A stretch of DNA of 64,000 nt from Spirochaetaceae bacterium (lineage in GTDB: Bacteria > Spirochaetota > Spirochaetia > DSM-27196 > PWMO01): contig RECP01000051.1 of the NCBI GenBank assembly GCA_007693945.1, forward strand, positions 1 to 64,000, given 5' to 3'. A program made the position numbers and the translations under genes. Below the pieces are notes generated by a model that saw only the letters and a program-made list of their open reading frames with translations, was not told where the DNA came from and did not search any database. Position 1 is the first letter of the stretch; each line of letters opens with the position of its first letter. Positions 51,924-60,805 of the stretch are shown one piece after another.

Positions 51924-53313
51924 GGCTCTGCTCCCCTAATTGCTCGCTGCCCGTATTGAGTATGTACTGCAGATCGAGCAGCGCTTCGATGTACTCCAGT
52001 TTTCCCTGCAGGACCTGCAGCTGCGCGGTCTGCAGCTCCTGTTCAGCGTTGCGCAGTTCCAGCAGTTCGCGCGTGCCGGCGGCATACGCTTCAGTTGCCA
52101 ACTCGAATGCACGCTCGGCTAGTCGCTGGTTGCGCTCGCGCGACGAGATCGTACGCTGCAGCTGATCAAGACGTTCCACCAGATTGCGTGCCTGCAGCTC
52201 GAGTGCCTGGTAGGTCGACTGCATCGCCACCCGAGCGTCGGCCAGATCGGTTTCCAGATTGCTGATACGCGTCCGAGTCTGCGATGACGGCAGAAACGTA
52301 TCGAGCGGCTGTGTCAGGGTGATCGAGAACGTCCCGCGGTCACTCCAGTCGCGATCCGGATCAGCAAACCAGGAATCACGGAAGGGATCTCCCTGAAACG
52401 TCGGGTTGTAGGCGTAGCGAAACGTAAGGTTGGGGTAGAACCCGCGCGTTTGAGGATCGCCACCGGATTTTGCCAGCCGAATAGCATTCTCCAGCTGGCG
52501 CATACCGTCCTGGATCTGCCGGATGGCGGTTGCGCCGGGCAGCTTACGTGCGATCAGCTGCTCGACGTCGAGTTCGACCATCTCGGGTTCGATGGTGCCG
52601 TCGAGCACCACCCGCGACGTAAGCGGCAAACCCAGGTCACGGTTGAACTGACGTCGGACCGCGCGCTGCTGATCGAGGAGCGCCTCCAGTTCGGGGCGCT
52701 GGTTCTCGTACGATACTTCCTCGGACAGCAGCGTAAACTCGTCAACCAGTCCGTTTTCGTAGTTGATCCGCGTCTGCTCCAGCCGCTGGCGCGCAATCTC
52801 GAGCGCCTGCTGACGCAGCGCAGTCTGTTGATCAAGCACAAGCAGCCCGAAAAACGATTTGCGAACGTCGCGCTCGATGCGGTTACGGGCCTCAACTATG
52901 TCGATCAACCCCGCGTCGTAGTCAATCCGTGCGGCGCGGATACCGTAGATCGAACCGAGGTTGAGATTAAGCGTGGCCGTCAATTCGCCCTGAACGTTCC
53001 AGACGGGCCCTTTCGTCTGAACCGGAAACCCGGTGTCCGGATCAAGCCCGATTCCGGCTGGCCGCTCGTTGGGCCGCGCCAGAGTGGTTCCGGCACCGAT
53101 TCCCGGCACAAAGCGGTTCCAGGCGCTATCGCGGGTGCGCCGGCGTTTCTCGAGACTGAGGCGCTCGGATTCCAGTTCGAGGTTGTTGCGCAGCGCAATC
53201 GCCACGGCGTCCTCAACGGTAAGGCCGTGCGTCTCCTGCGCCGCCGGTTGCAGCGGCGGCAGAAACAGGATCAGGGTCGCGACGGCAACGAGTCTCACGA
53301 TCGGGTATTTCAT
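51916..53313 (-). CDS. TolC-family outer-membrane efflux protein
   Basis: This 465-aa protein has a signal peptide (residues about 1-25, LFLPPLQPAAQ) and two outer-membrane efflux repeats. Each has long helices with LRNNLELESERLSLEKRRRTR and LRNAEQELQTAQLQVLQGKLEYIEALLDLQ. It forms the exit duct of the RND system. The start overlaps the TetR gene stop by 4 nt, putting the regulator and pump in one transcript. Confidence 0.9.
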   Translation of the reverse strand: MKYPIVRLVAVATLILFLPPLQPAAQETHGLTVEDAVAIALRNNLELESERLSLEKRRRTRDSAWNRFVPGIGAGTTLARPNERPAGIGLDPDTGFPVQTKGPVWNVQGELTATLNLNLGSIYGIRAARIDYDAGLIDIVEARNRIERDVRKSFFGLLVLDQQTALRQQALEIARQRLEQTRINYENGLVDEFTLLSEEVSYENQRPELEALLDQQRAVRRQFNRDLGLPLTSRVVLDGTIEPEMVELDVEQLIARKLPGATAIRQIQDGMRQLENAIRLAKSGGDPQTRGFYPNLTFRYAYNPTFQGDPFRDSWFADPDRDWSDRGTFSITLTQPLDTFLPSSQTRTRISNLETDLADARVAMQSTYQALELQARNLVERLDQLQRTISSRERNQRLAERAFELATEAYAAGTRELLELRNAEQELQTAQLQVLQGKLEYIEALLDLQYILNTGSEQLGEQSHG

Positions 53314-54602
53314 GGGTAGACGTCCTTTCCGGCAGGGGCGATGCCGTGGGTCACCGTACGGTAGAAGTCACGGGTATAGGCAAACAGCTCGCGAGGGCGC
53401 TCGAGGCTGAGACCGGTTGTGGTAAGGCCGCGATTCATCAGGATACTCAGCAGCGCCAGTGTTTCCAGCGTCTCGTCACGGCGGACAGGGTCGCTGTGCT
53501 TCTCAAGTCGTTGACGTATGAACTCCGCACTCTGCAGGATTTCATCTTCGTCGGCGGTTCCAGCGGTAACCGGAACTCGCTGCACCTGCACCCAGTTGGA
53601 AAACACCATCAGGCTGCGGTTGCTGAGAAAGTAGCTTGCCAGCGTAACGATGTAGCCGTACAGTCTTTGCGAGAAGCTGCCGAGCCGGTCGCACCTTGAG
53701 GCAAACAGGTCGTTGAAGTGACGCCGTTCGGTCTGCAACGCCCGGGAGAACATCGTATCCTTGTTCTCGAAATAGAAATAGAGGCTGCTCTTGGTCATAC
53801 CGAGACGTTTGGCAATGCGGTCGAGTGACGCCATTTCAAAGCCGACCTCGGTTACCACGGCTTCTACGGCGGCAAAGATGCGGTTGGGTTCCAGCAGCTC
53901 GTCCCGCCGCACTGCGGCCACCCGCTCTACCGCCCGATAGTCGATATCGTGAACTGCACGCGGGAACAGTCCGTGGAGGCAGAGGCCGACTGTGTGGGCA
54001 ACGCGCGCCATGCGCTGCGATTCGCTGAGTTCTTGTTGATGGTTGCGCAACCGGCAGAGCGGCGTCCAGAACGCAAACGCCGACCACACCACCAGTTGCA
54101 CGTGGGTGTACATCAGCATCAGCTGCATCGAATCCTTTCGCCGTCCGGCTACGGTCGCGGTTGTCCGGTTCCCGGCCGATTCAGCAGCATCGGCCTCAAG
54201 ATGCGGCAGAATGATCCGGCTGATATCATCGCCGAGTTTGTAGAAGCGATTGCGATCCCGTTCGGGGCCCGGCAGTAGCTTCAGTACCAGAAAGAGGTAG
54301 TACTGCGGCAACTGAGCGAACATTCGATGGATACCGTCGGCATAGCTTTCGACGATCTCCCGCAACGCCACGTCAGGCGGCAGGGCCGCCAACGCGTCGC
54401 GGACTTCACCGTACGATTGCAGAAAGCGATCCGTCATTGCGCCCACCAGCGCCGTCTTGCTGGGAAAGTGCCGATAGATGGCCTGCTTGGTGACGCCGAG
54501 CCGCTCGGCTACCCGGGAGAGACTGGTATTGGTGAACAGCGTTTCAGCCCACGCCGTGAAGGCGGCGGCCTCAATCTGCTGCCGCCGGTCGGTTTGTTTC
54601 AG
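53310..54602 (-). CDS. Tandem double TetR-family repressor, probable CTG start
   Basis: About 430 aa with two TetR units. The first helix-turn-helix is LSRVAERLGVTKQAIYRHFPSK, the second MASLDRIAKRLGMTKSSLYFYFENK. The first usual start codon in frame (GTG 54446) lies after the first HTH and would cut it away. The full reading opens after a TAA and has no ATG/GTG/TTG, but CTG at 54602 has AAGGAT 9 nt upstream, so CTG initiation is proposed. ATT 27 nt further in is an alternative. It is coupled to the tolC-like gene. A perfect palindrome (54644-54653) lies just upstream. Confidence 0.7.
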   Translation of the reverse strand: MKQTDRRQQIEAAAFTAWAETLFTNTSLSRVAERLGVTKQAIYRHFPSKTALVGAMTDRFLQSYGEVRDALAALPPDVALREIVESYADGIHRMFAQLPQYYLFLVLKLLPGPERDRNRFYKLGDDISRIILPHLEADAAESAGNRTTATVAGRRKDSMQLMLMYTHVQLVVWSAFAFWTPLCRLRNHQQELSESQRMARVAHTVGLCLHGLFPRAVHDIDYRAVERVAAVRRDELLEPNRIFAAVEAVVTEVGFEMASLDRIAKRLGMTKSSLYFYFENKDTMFSRALQTERRHFNDLFASRCDRLGSFSQRLYGYIVTLASYFLSNRSLMVFSNWVQVQRVPVTAGTADEDEILQSAEFIRQRLEKHSDPVRRDETLETLALLSILMNRGLTTTGLSLERPRELFAYTRDFYRTVTHGIAPAGKDVYP

Positions 54603-54643
54603 AGTGCTGTATCCTTATTGCTTATTGGCGCATGATGTTACCG

Positions 54644-54653
54644 AACGATCGTT
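54644..54653. promoter_or_regulatory. TetR-type palindromic operator
   Basis: AACGATCGTT is a perfect 10-bp palindrome within a longer partly symmetric stretch (TTACCG...AACATAA, 54638-54660). It lies about 42 nt upstream of the CTG start of the double TetR gene, in a form common for TetR operators. It probably autoregulates the regulator-efflux operon. Confidence 0.6.
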
Positions 54654-54737
54654 AACATAAAGTAGCAAAGTGTAGCCCAGAGGTCAACCCGTTTCTCGTC
54701 ATTTGCTGAAATCGCTGTTCCGGAGTTCCAACGGCAG

Positions 54738-55442
54738 TCAGTGAAACTCGTACTGCCGCACTTCTTCAACGCGCACCTTGATTTGCACCGACGCCTGATA
54801 GGAACCTGAATCTATCCACACGCGCGGCGGCGCCGTCAGAATCAGCCGACCGCGGGCACTGTGCGGCTTGTTCGGCGATACCGAGCGCAGGTGTTCGCGT
54901 ACCGCAATCCGGATTGCGTCTTCGACCGCGTTGCGCTTCTGCTCCGGACCGGACCACAGGGTCGCCTCGCCGGCACCGGTGGACCGCGGAATCGCTCGGC
55001 TCTGCCATCCGTTTGCCCATGCGGCCTGGGAATCAGACATCTGGTACTGTATCTGCGCGAAGTAACGTGAATCGGCGTGGCGTACCGCCAGTACCGATAG
55101 CGCCGAATCTCCCCAGGGGATCTCGGCGTGCAGGGTGAGATCAAACTGCTCGGGTACCTGGCGTGCCCGGTCAAATGGACGATAGTAGAAACGGTACCCG
55201 TATACCATGCCCGAGAACGTCCACTGCGCCTCATGCAGAATCTGCTGCAGCGCCGCGTCGCGCCGCAGCGGATAATCGCCCTCGGGGCGAATCAGGGGCT
55301 GCCGCTCGGCCCACAACTCGACTACCAGCCGGTTCTCGGCGGCGTGTATCGGCGGCGCGATGAGAATCAGCAGCACGCACGTGATTGCCGAACAATGCAA
55401 CCAACCGCGCGAGATCAGCCCCATCAAAGATGGCGTATGCAT
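54738..55442 (-). CDS. Exported protein of unknown function
   Basis: About 234 aa from ATG 55442; a further ATG at 55421 is possible, and the longer reading to 55559 overlaps the rhomboid gene. The N-terminus has a signal peptide (HCSAITCVLLILIAPPIHAAENR). The mature part has alternating strands (LVVELWAERQPLI, FDLTLHAEIPWGDSALSVLAV) and a final segment RGRLILTAPPRVWIDSGSYQ then KVRVEEVRQYEF. No family was recognised. It sits between the rhomboid gene and the TetR-controlled operon with a separate short leader. Confidence 0.65.
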   Translation of the reverse strand: MHTPSLMGLISRGWLHCSAITCVLLILIAPPIHAAENRLVVELWAERQPLIRPEGDYPLRRDAALQQILHEAQWTFSGMVYGYRFYYRPFDRARQVPEQFDLTLHAEIPWGDSALSVLAVRHADSRYFAQIQYQMSDSQAAWANGWQSRAIPRSTGAGEATLWSGPEQKRNAVEDAIRIAVREHLRSVSPNKPHSARGRLILTAPPRVWIDSGSYQASVQIKVRVEEVRQYEFH

Positions 55443-55485
55443 CACGTTAGCTATTATCGGCAGCCCGGGCGGCCAGACGGAGCCC

Positions 55486-56130
55486 CTATCGGCGCAAATC
55501 GTCGATGAAGACCGAGATCGGATTGATTCCCAGCCGTATGACAAAGTAGATAAACGCAAATAGGAAACCGGCGAGGTGCGTCAGGTGAGCAACGTTACCG
55601 CCACGACCGGAGATCTGGGACATCAGCTCGATCACGGTATAGCCGATCACCAGAATGGGTGCGCGAATCGGGATGATACCAAACAGGTAAATCATAGCGG
55701 TGGGATAGAGCGCTGCAAACGCCAGCAGGACTCCAAAAACTGCCCCCGAGGCACCGACCAGGAATACGAAGTAGCTTCCACTGAACCAGTAGAACGCCAG
55801 TGAGAACACTCCCGCCAGCGTGCCGACCGTAAGATAGAAGGTCAGGAATTCCCAACTGCCGAGCCGCTGCTCAACCTGGGTCCCGAAGAAGAACAAGCCG
55901 ATCATGTTGAAGAAGATGTGCGACATGCCGCCGTGCACGAACATGTAGGTGAAGATCTGCCACCAGTAGTTGCCCTGAACCACAAAAACCGGGTTCATCG
56001 CCAGATAGCGCATCAGGTTGGGCGACATCGTGGTCAGAAAAAAGATCACGAAGTTGACGCCGATCAGAATGAACGCGACGTTGTAGGTGCGATAACGAAA
56101 GGGCTTGCGCAGAACGGATTGACGTGGCAC
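55486..56130 (-). CDS. Rhomboid-family intramembrane serine protease
   Basis: This 214-aa protein has six helices, with GxSG nucleophile in VGASGAVFG (helix 4), His in AHLTHLAGF (helix 6), and the HGGMSHIFFNMIGLFFFG helix 2 loop (HxxxxHxxxN-like), so the Ser-His dyad is present. I use GTG 56130. The open frame runs on to 56754, but that extension has no hydrophobic or conserved character and overlaps the opposite-strand genes. No strong ribosome-binding site is seen, so the start is uncertain by a few codons. Confidence 0.85.
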   Translation of the reverse strand: MPRQSVLRKPFRYRTYNVAFILIGVNFVIFFLTTMSPNLMRYLAMNPVFVVQGNYWWQIFTYMFVHGGMSHIFFNMIGLFFFGTQVEQRLGSWEFLTFYLTVGTLAGVFSLAFYWFSGSYFVFLVGASGAVFGVLLAFAALYPTAMIYLFGIIPIRAPILVIGYTVIELMSQISGRGGNVAHLTHLAGFLFAFIYFVIRLGINPISVFIDDLRR

Positions 56131-56250
56131 GCGGTAAATGTACGGACAAACCGGGCGGGGGTCAATAACAAGGCGGAGGGTCGCCGGGGCGAGCAAGCAC
56201 CCGCGCATGTGTTGCGCAATCGAGCACAACACCGTATCCTGTTCCGAGCA

Positions 56251-56514
56251 ATGAAGAAGAACAGCTCGCGGAAACTGATCGTTCACGACCGCGACGCATC
56301 GCAGCCCGCTCCGGCCGCAGTATTCGCGCACGGGTTCCCGTTCACCCGCACGTTGTGGAGCGCACAGACGAATGCGTTCATCAGCGCCGGGATACGGGTT
56401 ATCGACTGTGACCTGCGCGGATTCGGCGAGAACACGTCCGACGACGAGCTGACGCCTCCCGACGCGCTGCGTCATTTCATAGATAGCGACGCGGTACGCC
56501 GGAGGATGGACTGA
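56251..56514 (+). pseudogene. Truncated alpha/beta-hydrolase fragment
   Basis: This 87-aa reading begins like an alpha/beta hydrolase: AAVFAHGFPFTRTLWSAQTNAF (oxyanion segment) and DLRGFGENTSDDEL. It ends abruptly with RHFIDSDAVRRRMD. The nucleophile elbow and the remaining 180 or so residues are missing. It stops 2 nt before the RlmE start (56517), so an internal deletion that removed the body of the gene is likely. It may still be translated as a leader peptide coupled to rlmE. Confidence 0.6.
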
Positions 56515-56516
56515 CG

Positions 56517-57125
56517 GTGGCAGGCGGACACAGCAGGCCGGACCATTATAGCCAACGTGCCAGACGCGAGGGATACCAGGCGCGCTCAGTCTACAAGCTG
56601 CAAGAGATGCAGCAGAAACTCGGGCTGATCCGTGCCGACAGCCGTGTACTCGATCTCGGGGCTGCGCCGGGAAGCTGGAGCCGTTACGTGCTCGAAATCC
56701 TGGATCAGCGCGGTCGCCTGGTAGCAGCCGACCTGTCTCCATTGGAGCTGGCACCTGACCCCCGTCTCGCGGTGCTCGAACTCGATATTCTCAGCCAGGG
56801 CTTTGTCACGATTGTCTCCCGACACGGCCCGTTCGATGTGGTATTGAGCGATGCGGCACCGGCCACGACCGGTGACCGAACGGTCGACACCGCGCGCTCG
56901 GCCACCCTCGTGGAGTCAATTCTGCACGGTTTGCCCCACTACCTGGCGCCGGGGGGCGACCTCGCGGTCAAGATCTTCCAGGGAGGCCAGGAACAGTTCC
57001 TGCTGCGGGGGTTGCGCAGCGCGTTTCAGAACGCGCGAGCGTTCAAGCCACGCGCATGCCGTAAGGGATCCTTTGAGACCTACCTGATCGGCATCGGATA
57101 CGGCGGTGAGGAGGCGCTATCCTGA
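56517..57125 (+). CDS. rlmE: 23S rRNA (uridine-2'-O-)-methyltransferase RlmE (FtsJ)
   Basis: This 202-aa SAM-dependent methyltransferase has the K-D-K-E tetrad: Lys in RSVYKLQEMQQK, Asp in VVLSDAAPATTG, Lys in GDLAVKIFQGG and Glu in GSFETYLIG. LDLGAAPGSWSRYVLE is the SAM loop. It should methylate U2552 of 23S rRNA. GTG start; it follows the hydrolase fragment directly, with no other obvious ribosome-binding site than ggatgg, so translational coupling is plausible. Confidence 0.92.
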   Translation: MAGGHSRPDHYSQRARREGYQARSVYKLQEMQQKLGLIRADSRVLDLGAAPGSWSRYVLEILDQRGRLVAADLSPLELAPDPRLAVLELDILSQGFVTIVSRHGPFDVVLSDAAPATTGDRTVDTARSATLVESILHGLPHYLAPGGDLAVKIFQGGQEQFLLRGLRSAFQNARAFKPRACRKGSFETYLIGIGYGGEEALS

Positions 57126-57158
57126 GACGATAATCAGCGACGCCGCAGAAGCGCGCGG

Positions 57159-58175
57159 TTAGCTATCGCGGTCAAGGAGTTTCCTGGTTACCGAGACAAT
57201 CGCATCGCGGACATCACCCTGGGGCAGAGTACGTGCTGACTGCAGAGCGCGGGCAGTGTAGCGAGCCGCCTGACTGCGCGCGTAGGTAAATCCTCCATTT
57301 CTCTCGACCAGGGCAACGGCATGCTGAACACGCTCTTCATCCAGCACGGTGCCGGCCAGCAATCGAGAAAGCTCATCACCCTGACCGCGACGTATGGCCG
57401 CAATTACCGGCAATGTATAGATCCCCTGGCGTAAATCGCCGGCAACAGGTTTGCCGAGCTCCTGCTCGTTACCGGTGAAATCAAGCAGATCATCAATGAT
57501 TTGAAACCCCACACCGATATTGTAGCCGACCCGTCGCAGCGCCTGCAGCCGATAGCCGTTGACGCCGTTCTCGTGTGCTCCGACGTGAAAGCTCAGCAGA
57601 AACAGTAATCCGGTTTTGGCAGCCACCCGCCGCAGGTAGTCGCGCTCGCTCAACTGGTCCGGCGGTACACCACGCGCCTGCTCAATCTCGCCGGCACACA
57701 TGTGCGTAACACAGACCGCCAGTCGGCGCGCATTTTCCATGGTCGCGCAATCGGCAACCAGGCTGAAGCAACGGCTGAACAAGAGGTCACCCATCAGTAC
57801 CGCCGCCTTCGGACCAACACTGCGATAGAGCGCGACCCTGCGGCGCCTGGTGCGTGCTTCGTCGAGTATATCGTCGTGAATCAGGGTGGCCATGTGCAGC
57901 ATCTCGATTGCGGCTCCAATGCGATAGATCTTCTCCGGAAGCGTGTCGTTGGTCGACAGGGCCTCGCTGCGCGCAAACAGCCGGCGTCGAGGTTCCTTGA
58001 CGCGGGCCGCCAGCAGTACGAAGGCCGGGCGCAGCATTTTGCCGCCGCGCGCCGCAAACTCGCGCAGAGCCTGTGACAGCGCGGTGTTCCCGCTGCCGAC
58101 GTTTTCGAGGATGATCTGCTGTACCCGCTGCAGGTCGTTGCGGATGACCGGAAAGTCATCCCAGAACTGGTTCAT
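57159..58175 (-). CDS. Polyprenyl diphosphate synthase
   Basis: This 338-aa trans-prenyltransferase has the first Asp-rich motif ATLIHDDILDEARTRR, GPKAAVLMGDLLFS, the second Asp-rich motif FQIIDDLLDFTG, and RGGKMLRPAF near the N-terminus. It extends allylic diphosphates with IPP to long all-trans chains (C30-C45 typical), as side chains for quinones such as menaquinone needed by anaerobic respiration. An insertion (KEPRRRLFARSEALSTND, about 60-80) lies before the first motif. It is likely first in a separate transcript, 55 nt from the NDH-2 fusion gene. Confidence 0.9.
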   Translation of the reverse strand: MNQFWDDFPVIRNDLQRVQQIILENVGSGNTALSQALREFAARGGKMLRPAFVLLAARVKEPRRRLFARSEALSTNDTLPEKIYRIGAAIEMLHMATLIHDDILDEARTRRRRVALYRSVGPKAAVLMGDLLFSRCFSLVADCATMENARRLAVCVTHMCAGEIEQARGVPPDQLSERDYLRRVAAKTGLLFLLSFHVGAHENGVNGYRLQALRRVGYNIGVGFQIIDDLLDFTGNEQELGKPVAGDLRQGIYTLPVIAAIRRGQGDELSRLLAGTVLDEERVQHAVALVERNGGFTYARSQAARYTARALQSARTLPQGDVRDAIVSVTRKLLDRDS

Positions 58176-58230
58176 TGCGTGCTCGATGATGGGTACCGGC
58201 CGACGAATTTGATCCGGCGGCCTCCCCTGG

Positions 58231-60180
58231 TTAGTTCTTGATGCGTGGTTCTCCGGTATAGAGGTGGGTACGGTGCGCGATCAGCTTGCGGTTCCACCAC
58301 CGTTTCATCCACGGCATGACCCAGTGGTCGAGGCCGAATCCGCGTCCCGCGCCACCGAGAAGGACAATAGCGGCGGCAAGATACCACCACAACTCGACGT
58401 TGCCCCAACCGGCAATGATGAAGAACACGCACATTGCAATCGAGGCTGCACTTCCGAGAAAGGTGAACGTTCCGGTTATGAGAGCGATTCCGACAACGAC
58501 CTGCGCGATGACCGCTCCGGCCTGCGCGGCGTAGGCAATGATCGGGTGGGCACTGAGAATCGTCTCGGCAAACCACTCATATATTCCAAGCGGCTCCGAG
58601 AGGATCGACTGTTGCCAGTAGCCGGTACGACCCATACCCCCCGGCGTGGCACTGGTGGCGGCGCTGATTTCGTCGGTTAATCCCGGCAGAAAGATGTGAT
58701 TCGGCGAGGGGTTGAAAACACCACCCGGACCGGGGTTCAGCCAACCGGTTGAGACCTTGTAGGTTCCCTCGGTAAGCCACTTCACGCCGAGAAAGACACG
58801 CAACGGGACCGCCCAGTAGGTGGGGATCTTGGCCGCCAGATGACTGCCGAAGATTGAACGGCCGTCCTCGATCCGGAAGAACTGCTCCTGAAGATAGTCC
58901 CAGACTGCGGTCAAGCCGGCGAGGCCTACGAGATAGTGCAGGTTGATGAGGTGCTTCACACCCAGCGCCAGGAAGCCGGACAGCGCCACATTCATAACGT
59001 ACGCCACCCCGTACTTGCTACCGAGTGACACCATCTGGCCGTGGTAGTTGGGCTTGAACGGCTTCTTCTCCTTTTGGGCGATATCCCGGGCGATGTTCTC
59101 CGCCGCCGTGTGGGCTGACTGCACCGCGGTTTCGACGATCTGCGGGACGACCTTGTCATCCACCACGTAGAACAGCATGTCACCGACGATGAAAACGTTG
59201 GAAACATCTACGGACTGCATGAACTCGTTGACCTGGATCCGTCCCCGCTCACCGACAATATAGCGATCACTCTCGTCGAAATGGCAGCCCTTCATGCCGT
59301 GGATACCCTCGACCGAGGCTACCGTTGCCTCACCGCTGGCGCAGTTGCCTTTGGTGAGCTCGATCTTCGAGCTGAACTCGGAACCGTGAACACCGGCAGT
59401 CCAGATGAACGTGTCGGACTCGATAACCTCAGCGTCGGCGATGATGATCTTGCCCGGCTCCGCGCGGGTGATGGGAGAATTGAGCATCAGGTCGGTGCCC
59501 TTATTCTGGAGGTAGCGCTTGGCTTTTTCCCGCAGCGCCTTGGGCAGACTCGGGAGGATGTCGTCAAGCATCTCCACCAGCACGACCCGAACTTCGCGTT
59601 CGTTGATATGATACTTGGCACACAGAACTTCCTGGCGCTCGAGCAACTCACCGCAGATCTCGACACCGGTGAAACTGCCGCCCGCAACCGCAAACGTCAG
59701 CAGCTTGCGTCTGCGCTCCGGGCTGGGTTCCTTGGCCGCCCGGCGAAACATCTCCTCTACGTGGGTTCGGATCCGAATGGCATCCTCGAGAGACCAGCAG
59801 GTAAAGCAGTTTTCCTGCACACCGGGGATATCGAAAAAATCGGGCTGAGCTCCGGCACCAATCACCAGATAATCGTACGCATAGACGGAGGCTCTGGAAA
59901 TCAGCTTGTTGTTTTCAAACTCTATCGTTTCTATCTCGTCACAGACCACCTTGACGCTGGTACCGCTGAAGATCTTCTTGAAACTCACCTGAACAGCTTC
60001 GGGCCCGACTCTCGAACCCGCAACCTCGTGGAGTTCGGTCATCAACGTGTGGTACGGGTTTCGATCGATCAGCGTGATCTCCACGTTTTCCCGGCGCCCG
60101 TATTTTCGATGAAGCCGTTTGGCAGCCTCGACGCCGCCGTAACCGCCGCCCATGATGACAATTCGTACTTTGCGCTCCAT
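58231..60180 (-). CDS. NDH-2-type NADH dehydrogenase fused to a DoxX-like membrane domain
   Basis: This 649-aa protein has residues about 1-420 as a type II NADH:quinone oxidoreductase: FAD site VIMGGGYGGVEAAKRL, NAD site FAVAGGSFTGVEICGEL, and Asp in VFIVGDMLFYV. Residues about 455-640 form four helices (PLRVFLGVKWLTEGTYKV, AGAVIAQVVVGIALITG, MCVFFIIAGWGN, LWWYLAAAIVLLGGAGRGFGLD) of the DoxX/TQO small-subunit type. ATG 60180 has a GAGAGGA site; the longer reading to 60297 has none. It would oxidise NADH at the membrane without proton pumping; the fused domain could bind quinone or accept sulfur-derived electrons. Confidence 0.88.
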   Translation of the reverse strand: MERKVRIVIMGGGYGGVEAAKRLHRKYGRRENVEITLIDRNPYHTLMTELHEVAGSRVGPEAVQVSFKKIFSGTSVKVVCDEIETIEFENNKLISRASVYAYDYLVIGAGAQPDFFDIPGVQENCFTCWSLEDAIRIRTHVEEMFRRAAKEPSPERRRKLLTFAVAGGSFTGVEICGELLERQEVLCAKYHINEREVRVVLVEMLDDILPSLPKALREKAKRYLQNKGTDLMLNSPITRAEPGKIIIADAEVIESDTFIWTAGVHGSEFSSKIELTKGNCASGEATVASVEGIHGMKGCHFDESDRYIVGERGRIQVNEFMQSVDVSNVFIVGDMLFYVVDDKVVPQIVETAVQSAHTAAENIARDIAQKEKKPFKPNYHGQMVSLGSKYGVAYVMNVALSGFLALGVKHLINLHYLVGLAGLTAVWDYLQEQFFRIEDGRSIFGSHLAAKIPTYWAVPLRVFLGVKWLTEGTYKVSTGWLNPGPGGVFNPSPNHIFLPGLTDEISAATSATPGGMGRTGYWQQSILSEPLGIYEWFAETILSAHPIIAYAAQAGAVIAQVVVGIALITGTFTFLGSAASIAMCVFFIIAGWGNVELWWYLAAAIVLLGGAGRGFGLDHWVMPWMKRWWNRKLIAHRTHLYTGEPRIKN

Positions 60181-60315
60181 GCTGGTCCTCTCCGTTCGTG
60201 AGTGCTCCGGTTGACTACCCGTCTGCGGTATCCGATGGTTTTCTTCAGAATAGTTCACTATAGCGCCAGGAGAACAATCAATGCAAGTAGAGCGCATAAA
60301 ACCTTCGCAGCTGCA

Positions 60316-60681
60316 TCAGAACGTCTGTGCATCCACCGGGGTGTCATCCGTGCCCTCAACGCGCAGAAACACCCTGTTTGGAAGGCAGGCTATCCACTCA
60401 CCCGACATGGTAGCTTTACCGGCGGCAATGCAGATCTTGTCCCGACAGGGAGAGTCGAGCACCGTAACTCCGCCGGAACTGATAAGAATCTCGGTCGAAC
60501 CCAGGGGGCCGTCAACCACAAGCCTGCGCGTACCGTCAAGCGGATAGAGGTACACGCCGGACTGGGACTGGATTCGCACCTGGGCGCCCTGTTCACCGCC
60601 ACGATAGGCGTACACTGAGAACGCCACGACCACCGCTATGGCAACCGCAAACGATATGTAATCGAAAAGCCGCAACCGCAT
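60316..60681 (-). CDS. NusG domain II-containing exported protein
   Basis: This 121-aa protein has an N-terminal signal anchor (DYISFAVAIAVVVAFSVYAY) and one NusG_II-type domain: GGEQGAQVRIQSQSGVYLYPL, ILISSGGVTVLDSPCRDKIC and WIACLPNRVFLRVEG. The conserved DSPCRDKxC and ACLPN segments are present. Such proteins occur next to quinone and heme genes (for example near ApbE or Gx transporters) and are thought to be periplasmic; function is unclear. Confidence 0.85.
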   Translation of the reverse strand: MRLRLFDYISFAVAIAVVVAFSVYAYRGGEQGAQVRIQSQSGVYLYPLDGTRRLVVDGPLGSTEILISSGGVTVLDSPCRDKICIAAGKATMSGEWIACLPNRVFLRVEGTDDTPVDAQTF

Positions 60682-60805
60682 TCATTACTCTTCTACTACA
60701 TTTCCACGATGATGTCTTGATGCCTGCAGCGGCACTGCGACGTGTTGATACCCGCAGACCGGGGCACTATATTGAACCCATTCTGTGTCAACCGGGGCCT
60801 GGTCA

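Noticed and set aside
55918-56514. Long plus-strand ORF (199 codons) through the rhomboid N-terminal region
   Set aside because: Only the part after ATG 56251 resembles a protein family; the earlier part is antisense to the conserved rhomboid helices.
56131-56754. Rhomboid N-terminal extension of about 208 codons
   Set aside because: It has no conserved or hydrophobic features, lies antisense to rlmE and the hydrolase stub, and rhomboid homology begins just after 56130.
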